This document shows, one piece after another, positions 33,943 to 41,939 of a stretch of DNA of 64,000 nucleotides; position 1 is the stretch's first letter; every line of letters starts with the position of its first letter. A program made the translations under genes and the position numbers. Source of the DNA: Panacagrimonas sp965216845. Its GTDB lineage: Bacteria; Pseudomonadota; Gammaproteobacteria; Nevskiales; Nevskiaceae. Under the pieces are notes generated by a model. It did no database searches. It worked only from the letters and a program-made list of their open reading frames with translations, and had not been told where the DNA came from. Location: assembly GCA_965216845.1 (NCBI GenBank), contig OZ244200.1:62001-126000 (forward strand), read 5' to 3'.

Positions 33943-34818
33943 TCACCAGTTTTCCTTGAATGGACGCAGATCCACCTCATGCGTCCAGGCACTTCGGTGC
34001 TGCTGATGTATATCCCAGTAGGCTTGTGCGATGGCCTCAGGATGCAGGGTGCCGCCTTCGCCCTGCGCCTGAATGTATTGCGGCGCGATTGTCCTCAGTC
34101 GATCGCCATCCACCATGCCATCGATGATGATGTGGGCCACATGAAGCCCCTGTGGACCGTATTCCCGCGCCATCGCCTGGGCCAGCATGCGCAATCCCGC
34201 CTTGGCCTGTGCGAAGGCGGCAAACTGGGCTTTGCCGCGCAGTGAGGCCGAGGCACCGGTGAACAGAACCGTGCCGCGCCCATTGCCGTTATCCGCCTGT
34301 TCCAGCATGAATTCAACGCAGTGCTGCCCGATCAGAAATCCGGATCGACAGTCGTTGACCCAGCATTTCTCCAGCAATTCCGGCGTAATCTCCAGAAAGG
34401 GTTTGGGTCGGTTCGTGCCCACATTGTCGACCACCAGTTGCAGCCGGCAATCATCGGCTTTGACCCTGGCGAAGGCTGCGGAAATCTGTTCAGGATCAGC
34501 GACATCCACCGTCAGGGCTGCGGCCAGACCGCCCGCCGCGCGAATGCTGGATGCCGTCGCTTCCAGTTTTTCGGCATTGCGCCCGCTCAGGTAGACCTTG
34601 TAGCCGCCCTGCGCCGCACGTTGCGCCACCGCGGCACCGATTCCGGGCATGGCGCCGGCCCCGAAAATCAGGGCAGCCGCTTGGCGTTCATCGGGCATCG
34701 CATCGATCTTCCTCAGGCGCTTCTTGCGACGCGCCGAAGCCAGGCGATCCCGCAACACATCACCAAGAAACTGTTTGAGGATGCCCTGGTCATGGGCTGA
34801 TTTTGGCGTTCGGGGCAT
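33943..34818 (-). CDS. SDR family protein lacking the catalytic Tyr, copy 1 (291 aa)
   Basis: Rossmann protein with a modified nucleotide loop (FGAGAMPGIG) and a VDNVGTN segment in place of NNAG. The usual YxxxK is FAQAK: Phe replaces the catalytic Tyr while Lys is kept. This matches the atypical SDR_c10 subgroup, whose members have Phe at that site. It may start at 34818, overlapping the previous stop, or at an internal ATG near 34698 (MPDERQAAALIFGAG). It forms a tandem pair with the next SDR, sharing the ending HQQHRSAWTHE.DLRP.KE. Confidence 0.85.
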   Translation of the reverse strand: MPRTPKSAHDQGILKQFLGDVLRDRLASARRKKRLRKIDAMPDERQAAALIFGAGAMPGIGAAVAQRAAQGGYKVYLSGRNAEKLEATASSIRAAGGLAAALTVDVADPEQISAAFARVKADDCRLQLVVDNVGTNRPKPFLEITPELLEKCWVNDCRSGFLIGQHCVEFMLEQADNGNGRGTVLFTGASASLRGKAQFAAFAQAKAGLRMLAQAMAREYGPQGLHVAHIIIDGMVDGDRLRTIAPQYIQAQGEGGTLHPEAIAQAYWDIHQQHRSAWTHEVDLRPFKENW

Positions 34819-35576
34819 CAGAACGACTCCTTCCAGGGCCGCAGGTCCAGTTCATGGGTCCAGGCCGAGCGGTGTTGCTGGTGCAGCATCCAGAACGACC
34901 GGGCGACTTGGTCGGGTTTCAGCGCGCCGTCAACGCCTTTGCGCCTGAGCAGGAAACGGCCGATGCCGCCATCGAGTTCCTGAACGATGGCGCCATCCAC
35001 GACGCCGTCGATCACGATATGGGCAATGTGAACACCCCGTGGCCCGAATTCCCGCGCCATGGACTGCACCATGTTTCGCAACCCGGCCTTGGCGGCGGAG
35101 AAACCCGCGAACATGGGCTTTCCGCGAATCGAGGCGCTGGCCCCGGTGTACAAAATGGTGCCCTTGTGCCCGCCCTCGTCATCCTGCTCCAGCATCATGC
35201 GCAATGCCCCCTGGCCAACCAGGAGACCGCCGTAGGCGCAGCGCTTGAAATGCGCATCCAGCAGATCGACATCACTCTTGAGAAATGGCGACGGTACGTT
35301 GCGACCGGCGTTGTAAACCACAAGGTGCAAAGGTTCGGCACTGCTGCCAACCGTCCGGAACACCTGCTCCATGTCCGCCGGCACCGTGCAGTCCGCGACC
35401 AGCGCAGCGGCGCTGCCGCCGGCGTTGGCAATCTCGTGAACCAATGGATCGAGCTTGCCCGGGGTACGCCCCACCATAAAGACGTGCAGACCCTGGCTGG
35501 CGGCGAGCACGGAGACCGCCGCACCCATGCCATTGCGATCACCCACGCCGACCACCAGCGCACAAGCCTTTCTCAT
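34818..35576 (-). CDS. SDR family protein lacking the catalytic Tyr, copy 2 (252 aa)
   Basis: Paralogue of the 33943-34818 product. The nucleotide loop is VGVGDRNGMG, the NNAG position reads YNAGRN, and the active-site motif is FSAAK, again with Phe for Tyr. Classical dehydrogenase activity is therefore doubtful. ATG at 35576 has an excellent AGGAGG site. It is the first gene of a leftward unit divergent from the AraC regulator gene, and its stop overlaps the start of its paralogue. Confidence 0.88.
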   Translation of the reverse strand: MRKACALVVGVGDRNGMGAAVSVLAASQGLHVFMVGRTPGKLDPLVHEIANAGGSAAALVADCTVPADMEQVFRTVGSSAEPLHLVVYNAGRNVPSPFLKSDVDLLDAHFKRCAYGGLLVGQGALRMMLEQDDEGGHKGTILYTGASASIRGKPMFAGFSAAKAGLRNMVQSMAREFGPRGVHIAHIVIDGVVDGAIVQELDGGIGRFLLRRKGVDGALKPDQVARSFWMLHQQHRSAWTHELDLRPWKESF

Positions 35577-35749
35577 GGCATGCCTCCTTCTGATGTCGCT
35601 CATTTGTTGCTGTCGACTGCTCAATGTCATTCCCGTCGCAGTGTTTGATGCCATCCAGATTAGACAGAAAACTGCGGTGTGTTGATATGACATCCGGTCA
35701 ATGATTTGATACTTATGGCCAAATACGTGTCGTAAATTCACCGTCTGCC

Positions 35750-36757
35750 ATGCCCAGCCGCCGCGCCATTACCAGCGTTAAAGCCATGACCGGCCTGGGA
35801 CAGGCGTATGGCCTGAGTCTGGCCATCTGCCTCAAAAAAACCGGCATCAGCCCTGAGCAACTCGCCGCACCTGACACCATGGTGGAGGCGGAGCAGGAAC
35901 TGCAGGTCATCGATAATCTGGTGCAGGCGTTGCCGGATGTACCGGGCCTGGGCCTGCAAGCGGGCATGCGCTATCAGCTCAGCACCTTGGGCATCTGGGG
36001 CTTTGCCATCATCAGCAGCCCGACGGTGCGCTCCGCCATCGAAGTGGGTTTGCGCTTCGCGGATTTATCTCTGGTGCTCGCCAGTTACACGCTGGTCGAG
36101 CAGGACGACTTGGCAGAACTGCACATCAATGTCGACCACATACCGCCCCATTTGCGTGCGTTTGTGATCGAGCGGCAACTGGCCACGACCCTGCTGCTGA
36201 TCCGGGCGATGATGAGCGAAGACATCATCCAGCCAAAAGATATCTACCTCACCGTCGACACGCTGCCCTTCGACAAACCGCCGCCGATCATCAAAGGCAG
36301 CCGGCTGCACCTGGGCGCTGCGTCGAATCGCATCGTCTTCGAACGCGCCGTGCTGGACAGAACCACGCCCCAGGCCAACGAGGCCACCGCGCAGTTCTGC
36401 GTACAGCAGTGCCAAGACATGCTCAACCAGCGAAAAGTCCAAACCGGCTTTGCTGGCGAAGTGCGCTCGCTGTTGCTCTCGCGAATCGCAGACATGCCAC
36501 CCCTGGATGAAGCGGCCCAGCATTTCAATATGAGCGCCAGAACCTTTCGAAGGCGTCTGGATGAGGAAGCATCGAGCTACCGGGACTTATTGGAAGACAC
36601 CCGCGCCGGCGTCGCCATGGAGCTGCTGGGCACCGCTCGGCTCAGCGTCGAGTCCGTCGGCGAGCGTCTGGGTTATGCCGAAACCGCCAGTTTCATCCAT
36701 GCCTTCAAACGTTGGACGGGGACGACGCCGGGGAAGTATCGCGCGAATGCCAGGTGA
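35750..36757 (+). CDS. AraC family transcriptional regulator (335 aa)
   Basis: N-terminal effector-binding domain of the 'arabinose-binding-like' PF12625 type (SPTVRSAIEVGLRF), then a C-terminal AraC HTH domain (FNMSARTFRRRLDEE and ERLGYAETASFIHAFKRWTG). Such proteins typically activate adjacent catabolic genes in response to a small hydrophobic or amino-acid-derived effector. It is divergent from the two Tyr-less SDR genes with a 173-bp intergenic region and probably controls them. It is the last backbone gene before the island. Confidence 0.93.
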   Translation: MPSRRAITSVKAMTGLGQAYGLSLAICLKKTGISPEQLAAPDTMVEAEQELQVIDNLVQALPDVPGLGLQAGMRYQLSTLGIWGFAIISSPTVRSAIEVGLRFADLSLVLASYTLVEQDDLAELHINVDHIPPHLRAFVIERQLATTLLLIRAMMSEDIIQPKDIYLTVDTLPFDKPPPIIKGSRLHLGAASNRIVFERAVLDRTTPQANEATAQFCVQQCQDMLNQRKVQTGFAGEVRSLLLSRIADMPPLDEAAQHFNMSARTFRRRLDEEASSYRDLLEDTRAGVAMELLGTARLSVESVGERLGYAETASFIHAFKRWTGTTPGKYRANAR

Positions 36758-36787
36758 CGCAGCCGCGGGCCCGGGTTTCAGCAAATC

Positions 36788-36811
36788 GAGGGTTCGAATC
36801 CCCAACGGCCC
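36788..36811 (+). other. tRNA 3'-end-like fragment, possible attachment site
   Basis: The segment contains a T-loop core GGGTTCGAATCCC followed by AACGGCCCA, which would be the 3' strand of an acceptor stem beginning GGGCCGTT. The 5' part of a tRNA is absent, so this is a fragment. Integrating islands often leave or duplicate tRNA 3' ends, and it sits just where base composition changes. No second copy was found by eye at the right end of the island. Confidence 0.4.
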
Positions 36812-36844
36812 ATCACCAAAACGGCCGGCAGCCGTTTTGGTGAT
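36812..36844 (+). terminator. 14-bp-stem hairpin at the island's left edge
   Basis: ATCACCAAAACGGC (36812-36825) pairs perfectly with 36831-36844 around a 5-nt loop. It lies 54 bp after the AraC gene stop and probably ends that transcript. The gap that follows (36845-37286) is AT-rich with no credible gene. Confidence 0.55.
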
Positions 36845-37286
36845 TGGTGGCGGAGAGAGAGTCCGCCTTGCTAATTATCTATCGCTTTGTTTTTCCTATT
36901 TTTTTAAAAATGTCTTACAGCATAGCCCCTCAGATTGCCCCACAAATTGTTAATTCGCACGTAAAACCGAGCACATGGGGGTGCGGCTAAATTGAACAGA
37001 CCGCCAGACTTCCCCTTGATGATTTCGAAAGGAAGAAACACGGTCTCAGTAAACCAGCGAAGCCCTGATCTGACGCTCCACATCATTTGTAAAGAATTTA
37101 CAAATTCGACGAGTCTACTTAACCAATTGAACTTAATAACTAAATTGGCTCTTCAATTTCGGAATTTAATTCGGTGCGATTGCCTTGAACAACGAGCAGA
37201 AACGGTGGTCATCGATGCTGTCAGGATCCGACAATGACCGACGTTTCGATCCCCTTTTTTGTGAACACAAGCCGGTATTTCGCTCT

Positions 37287-37725
37287 CTAATGAGAAAAAT
37301 TCCCTGCAAAAGGGAACCTTGCGGGTCTGCGAGCACATAAGAGGGGATCAGAAGATGCAATCTGCATTTTGGCTTGGGCAGCGCGCACTAGAGGGGTGAT
37401 TTCGCCACGCACGCCGGGCGGCCGAAGATCGGCGAGCATGCTTTCTGCCATGACAAGTGTGACGGCCTCCCCGTCCGTAAGTGAGGGGAAAACAAGGCGC
37501 GTACCCTTGGCAAAACTCCAGCCGCCAAGCTTCGAGCTTGCATCGAATCGAATGGGGAAATGTCCTGAAAGTTGCTGAAGGTCGCGTTCGAGTGTCCGCT
37601 GGCTGACCTTAAAAGCTTTGCCCCAGCCCTTTCCCTCGTTCGAGGAGCTGAGCAACAGTTATCTTGATGGGGTACTCGGGAATCTCAGCGAGTAACAAAA
37701 CCATGCGCAGCGCAGAATTAGCCAT
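37287..37725 (-). pseudogene. WYL-type transcriptional regulator, frameshifted and truncated
   Basis: ATG at 37725 reads MANSALRMVLLLAEIPEYPI...VAQLLERG, the helix-turn-helix start of a YafY/WYL-domain regulator. The frame then breaks near 37630. A +1 frame continues KGWGKAFKVSQRTLERDLQQ and FPIRFDASSKLGGWSFAKG, then stops at 37287 before most of the WYL domain. The start overlaps the end of the methyltransferase gene by 8 bp. Intact homologues often repress defence loci, so loss here could mean altered expression. A sequencing error could explain the shift but not the short 3' end. Confidence 0.6.
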
Positions 37726-39316
37726 GGGGTTCAACTAGAATTCCGCGAACAATTCTTGCAATTTGCAATGCGAGATACGGTGGGACAGCGTTTCCTACCT
37801 GAGTGAACTGCTGGGTACGGTTTCCCAGAAACACGTAGTTGTCAGGAAACGTCTGCGCCCTTGCAGCCTCGCGAACGGTCAGGGACCTGCATTGCAATGG
37901 ATCCCAATGAATAAAGTGGTGACCGTCCTTTGCGATGTGACTTGTTACGGTTGAGCACTGAGCCTCAGGTGGCTGCACAAAGAACCGATCTGCAAACGCC
38001 CCACTGTCCCAGTTCTTGTGGTCAGGCGCCAGCGCCTCCGGAAAATCCCGACTTGTCGGTGACGTACCGTGGACATGCCTGTACGAAGATGCAAAAGCGT
38101 ATCGGGCCAGATCGGATGACATGTGCGCTCTGGCATGATGATTCTGTAACGTCGGCATCCGAGGATCCAGAAGCCAATCCGCCAGATTGTCGGGCAACCC
38201 GACGACCGTGGCCAGAGCTGGCAATTTGTCGCGAGCAACTTTCCATTCATTCGAATGTGTACTCTGGGCGCTCATGTCGATTTCGTAATACATGCCTTCA
38301 AGCAGATTCGCGACTTCCCTCAATCCTCGCCCCTTGGCCGCCTTAGCAGCTAACGAAAACTGCCTCTTCAACTCTTCTTGCCAGGTGCTTGTCAGATCCT
38401 TGTCTTTTCGTCTGCTGATAGAACTCCTGACGGAAGGCAATCCGACCAGCGCCGACTCGAGAGAAACCGCGTCTCGTTTTTCTAGTGTCCCGGGGACCTT
38501 CTTCTTCAGAACGTCGTCGCGAACGCCGAGAATGATTACCCGATGCCTCGCCTGAGGAATTCCGTGATCCTCGGCCTTGACCAGGAAAGTGCCGGGGTCG
38601 GCGCCATCGCCGACCAGCCCATGGTTGAGCGAAAAAATCTCGTAGCCACGCTGCTGATAGCGTATCCCGCGAAGGTCGCTCATGATCTGACCAAATACGC
38701 TCTCACCACGAACCTTCGCCGAAAGCATTCCCCTGACGTTTTCCATGACGAAAACTGCGGGACCGAAATCGTTGATCAACGCTAAATAGTGCTTGTACAG
38801 CGTAGTCCGCTTGTCCTTTTCGAAGGCGTAGCCCTCCACGCCCTTGTTCCGGGCACGCCCCGCAATCGAGTACGCCTGACATGGAGGCCCACCTATCAAG
38901 ACCCACCGCCGATCTGAACGCGCAATGGCAGCAACACGTTCTCTGAGTAGAGTGTCATCAGCCTTGACACCAAGCTCGAGCCGCAAGGCCTCATTGTTTG
39001 CCCGAACAAACGCGTCTCGGGCAATCCGATGGTCGGGAACAAGAGATTGTTCGAATTTCGACCCCAAGGATGAGACAAGCGGGTAATAGAATCGCTTCCG
39101 ATTGGCGGCTGTTTGCAGCGCCCGAAAATAGGCCCTCAGCTTCAGCGTTTCCCGAGCCGCCGTGTCCATCTCAGCAGAGACGGCAATTCGAAATCTGCGC
39201 CCATCGAGTGCAGAAAACCCCTCTCCGAGTCCGCCGGGGCCAGCGAAAATGTCCACAATGGGAATCGGCTTCTTTCTCTTTGCAAGGCTTTTCTTTTTCT
39301 TTTTCTTCTGGCGCAC
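37718..39316 (-). CDS. DNA (cytosine-5)-methyltransferase (532 aa)
   Basis: C5 methyltransferase: motif I VDIFAGPGGLGEGF (21-34), motif IV GGPPCQAYS with catalytic Cys146, motif VI MENVRGML, and the C-terminal VGNAVPPYLALQIA (motif X). The N-terminus has a run of Lys (RQKKKKKKS). The start is GTG at 39316 after GAGG. It is divergent from vsr with a 30-bp gap, a classic dcm-vsr pairing. In class 2 DISARM the modification subunit (DrmMII) is of this type, so it probably protects host DNA for the adjacent DrmA/DrmB locus. The target sequence is unknown. Confidence 0.93.
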   Translation of the reverse strand: MRQKKKKKKSLAKRKKPIPIVDIFAGPGGLGEGFSALDGRRFRIAVSAEMDTAARETLKLRAYFRALQTAANRKRFYYPLVSSLGSKFEQSLVPDHRIARDAFVRANNEALRLELGVKADDTLLRERVAAIARSDRRWVLIGGPPCQAYSIAGRARNKGVEGYAFEKDKRTTLYKHYLALINDFGPAVFVMENVRGMLSAKVRGESVFGQIMSDLRGIRYQQRGYEIFSLNHGLVGDGADPGTFLVKAEDHGIPQARHRVIILGVRDDVLKKKVPGTLEKRDAVSLESALVGLPSVRSSISRRKDKDLTSTWQEELKRQFSLAAKAAKGRGLREVANLLEGMYYEIDMSAQSTHSNEWKVARDKLPALATVVGLPDNLADWLLDPRMPTLQNHHARAHMSSDLARYAFASSYRHVHGTSPTSRDFPEALAPDHKNWDSGAFADRFFVQPPEAQCSTVTSHIAKDGHHFIHWDPLQCRSLTVREAARAQTFPDNYVFLGNRTQQFTQVGNAVPPYLALQIARIVRGILVEPHG

Positions 39317-39346
39317 TTCAGCCTCTATTCTGATTCTGAACTGGTT

Positions 39347-39766
39347 GTGACTGATATTGTTGACGAGCGCACCCGATCACGAATGATGTCGGCGATCGGG
39401 GGAAGAGACACGAAGCCGGAACTCCTGGTGAGGCGAGCCTTGCATGCCGCAGGATTCCGATACCGTCTCCACGTGCGAAATATGCCAGGTAGCCCCGACC
39501 TCGTCCTTCCCAGGCACAAGGTCGTGATCTTCGTGCACGGCTGCTTCTGGCATCGACACCCGGGCTGTCGCTTCGCGACCAATCCAGGTACGCGCAAGGA
39601 ATTCTGGCAACGGAAGTTCAAGGCCAACGTCGCACGTGATGAAAAAGCCATCGAGCGGCTTACCCTGATGGGATGGAGGCCATTGATAATCTGGGAATGC
39701 GAAACCCGTATCGAAGACGAACTGACACGGCTCGCAAACGAAATTGTTTTGCCGTCATGCAGGTGA
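39347..39766 (+). CDS. vsr: very short patch repair endonuclease Vsr (139 aa)
   Basis: Mismatch nicking enzyme that starts repair of T:G produced by deamination of 5-methylcytosine. RSRMMSAIGGRDTKPELLVR opens the domain; GSPDLVLP carries the metal-binding Asp and FVHGCFWHRHPGC the catalytic His and zinc Cys. The GTG at 39347 gives normal Vsr length; the frame is open upstream but not Vsr-like. It is convergent with the drmB-like gene (34-bp gap) and divergent from the methyltransferase, whose mutagenic effect it would correct. Confidence 0.95.
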   Translation: MTDIVDERTRSRMMSAIGGRDTKPELLVRRALHAAGFRYRLHVRNMPGSPDLVLPRHKVVIFVHGCFWHRHPGCRFATNPGTRKEFWQRKFKANVARDEKAIERLTLMGWRPLIIWECETRIEDELTRLANEIVLPSCR

Positions 39767-39800
39767 CTACTGCATGACTCGAATTCCCTTGGCGCAAAAG

Positions 39801-41939
39801 TCACGAGGAAATGACTTTCGAGAAAAATCCTGTCGCGGGATTGTCCAGCGTTCCTACAAGCATCGCTCGATCGAGTTTCCGATTTTGCTCTTCGCACGAG
39901 GTCTCCGGCAGCAGTGCGCACGAATGGCAGGCAGCCAAGTTGCAATTGCCAGGACCTTGACCGGTACTCTCGATGCAGACCGGATCGGCAGAACACCAAC
40001 GCGCCCTGGAGATTGCCGCCCGGATGACAGCGCCCAATCGATCAGGCTCGCCCATTCGCACGAGCCCACCCATCGTGCCTTCGGAGTCGCCCGCCGCGGT
40101 GTAGATCAGGACGCCGGACATTGGCTGAGCGCCTGCAGAAAAATAGATTCTTTCCCGCAGGGATGCTGATCCGTAGCCACATTCTTGTACCAACTCGTTT
40201 ATCAGCAAATGTGCGAACGTGTGCAGCAAGACGAAGCTTGGCGATGTACTGGTTGGCTGCTGATTTCTTCTGTGAGCCAGGAGCAGGATGCTTCGACGAA
40301 GCGGCTCCAGACGCTGATCAATTGATGAAGCATAGGCTCTCTCCCACTCGCTCAACTGCTCTCTGTCGAACTCGATAAAGATCCCTTCGCCACGGACGAT
40401 GATTGCCGGCAACCATTGCGTCTGATCCTCGACGAACAAGGCGCGCCTTTCTGCTCTGGTCATGCCGGCAGACTGGATTCTTGTGAACCCGTCGAAAGCG
40501 CGGGTCTCGCGAAGCTTGTGAAGACACGCGATGCGTCTGATGTTGAATCCGGCAAGGTCTTCATATTCGGAAATCGGTCGACTTCTGATGTCCAGATCCC
40601 GTTTGGAGTAGCCGGAAGCCTGATCCTCGGAGAAGATGCGATATTCCTCCTGGCGGAAACTCTGCTCCTCTGCGTCTTCATCACCCGATACGGAATCTCG
40701 CGATTGGTTGGAATTCTTCGAACTTCCGCCATTGATGACTTGCAGTCGTCTCTCGATTTCGGGGAGCAATCTCTCCGGATCAATTTCCCAATCCATTTTC
40801 TTCAGAACGGCATCGATGTCATCAATTTCGATCTTGCCGCCGTTTGTCTTGAAGCATTGTTCGAGTACCACCGAGACTGAATGGTCTTCAAAGAGAATTC
40901 CCGGAAGAAGATGCTCGTTCGCTGCCGCGGCAAGTGTCTCGGGAGCGGTTTGCGCTTCTGGGTGGAAGCGCTCCAACAGCCTGCGCGCAGCTTTCTTGGA
41001 GACGAGCCCATTTTCGTTCTCGAACGCGGCATCTCGCAGACCTGTCCGCATCTCGTATTCATCGAGCAGATCCAGCAGCTCTGGCGAAAGTGAAGCATCC
41101 CTTACCTCGGGGATATAGATCGAACTGACGACTTTTGGAAAGTAGATGTTCGAGGCGTTCTTGAGGATCACGTGCAGCTGCTCTCCACAACCAGGCGCGG
41201 GACGAAGTTCCGTACCTCTCGCAAGAACGGGATTGGAGCCATCACATCGGACTCCCAGCCGTGAGAGCGGATGCAGCCCTCCGTCATCACCATTTCCAGA
41301 ACCGACACCGAAAGCACCAGCAAGCGGACGCCTTTTCACGATGTTTATTCCACCATCCGGCCTTCGCTCTTCCGCACTGACCTGCATTCCCATCAGGGAC
41401 GCGCTTCCGGAACTCTTCAGACTGAGCCACCGACTTGCTCCGTCCGACTCCCAGCCATCAGGATTTCCCTCGAAAACCCATTCCAGCCACGGAAAATCCA
41501 CCAGATGCCCCTTCGGGCACGCGGCAATGAAGCGGACCTGAAAGGTACCTCTTCTTGGGTGCGATTGACCCGGCTTTCCGTCGCAGAACGGTGCGGTCCT
41601 GTCGTGATACTCACCCCGATGCATTTTTCCGCATGAAGGAATCGGACATACATGCCAAAGGGGAAATCGCAGGAACGGCAGCTTCAGGTTCTGATTCTCC
41701 ATGCGCCCTGCATTCCGCTGTGGTCGCCTGAAGTCCGGAGGAAGGACGAAGAAGTCCACGTCCAGGCGCCTCGCAAGCCGTGGCTCATCCTCGACCATGA
41801 ATTCCCGATGTTCCGGCAGGTTTCGATCAAATGGCCAGGCCTGAATCCCGGCGTGGATCAGCGATACCGGACCCGGGAAGTCGACCATTGCTCCAGGTCC
41901 GAACGGTGCGATCGCCTGCGTCCTACGAACGGGCTTCAT
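39801..41939 (-). CDS. drmB: DISARM DrmB-like protein, DUF1998 (712 aa)
   Basis: Starts MKPVRRTQAIAPFGPGAMVDF, the typical DrmB opening. Zinc-finger-like CPIPSCGKMH lies near residue 100. The C-terminal part has LLHTFAHLLINELVQECGYG, SGVLIYTAAGDSEGTMGGLV and a Cys cluster (SADPVC, CNLAACHSCALLPETSC) characteristic of DUF1998. DrmB forms a DNA-binding complex with the DrmA helicase in DISARM. Its ATG overlaps the drmA-like stop as ATGA, giving strict translational coupling. It is the last gene of the defence operon. Confidence 0.85.
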   Translation of the reverse strand: MKPVRRTQAIAPFGPGAMVDFPGPVSLIHAGIQAWPFDRNLPEHREFMVEDEPRLARRLDVDFFVLPPDFRRPQRNAGRMENQNLKLPFLRFPLWHVCPIPSCGKMHRGEYHDRTAPFCDGKPGQSHPRRGTFQVRFIAACPKGHLVDFPWLEWVFEGNPDGWESDGASRWLSLKSSGSASLMGMQVSAEERRPDGGINIVKRRPLAGAFGVGSGNGDDGGLHPLSRLGVRCDGSNPVLARGTELRPAPGCGEQLHVILKNASNIYFPKVVSSIYIPEVRDASLSPELLDLLDEYEMRTGLRDAAFENENGLVSKKAARRLLERFHPEAQTAPETLAAAANEHLLPGILFEDHSVSVVLEQCFKTNGGKIEIDDIDAVLKKMDWEIDPERLLPEIERRLQVINGGSSKNSNQSRDSVSGDEDAEEQSFRQEEYRIFSEDQASGYSKRDLDIRSRPISEYEDLAGFNIRRIACLHKLRETRAFDGFTRIQSAGMTRAERRALFVEDQTQWLPAIIVRGEGIFIEFDREQLSEWERAYASSIDQRLEPLRRSILLLAHRRNQQPTSTSPSFVLLHTFAHLLINELVQECGYGSASLRERIYFSAGAQPMSGVLIYTAAGDSEGTMGGLVRMGEPDRLGAVIRAAISRARWCSADPVCIESTGQGPGNCNLAACHSCALLPETSCEEQNRKLDRAMLVGTLDNPATGFFSKVISS

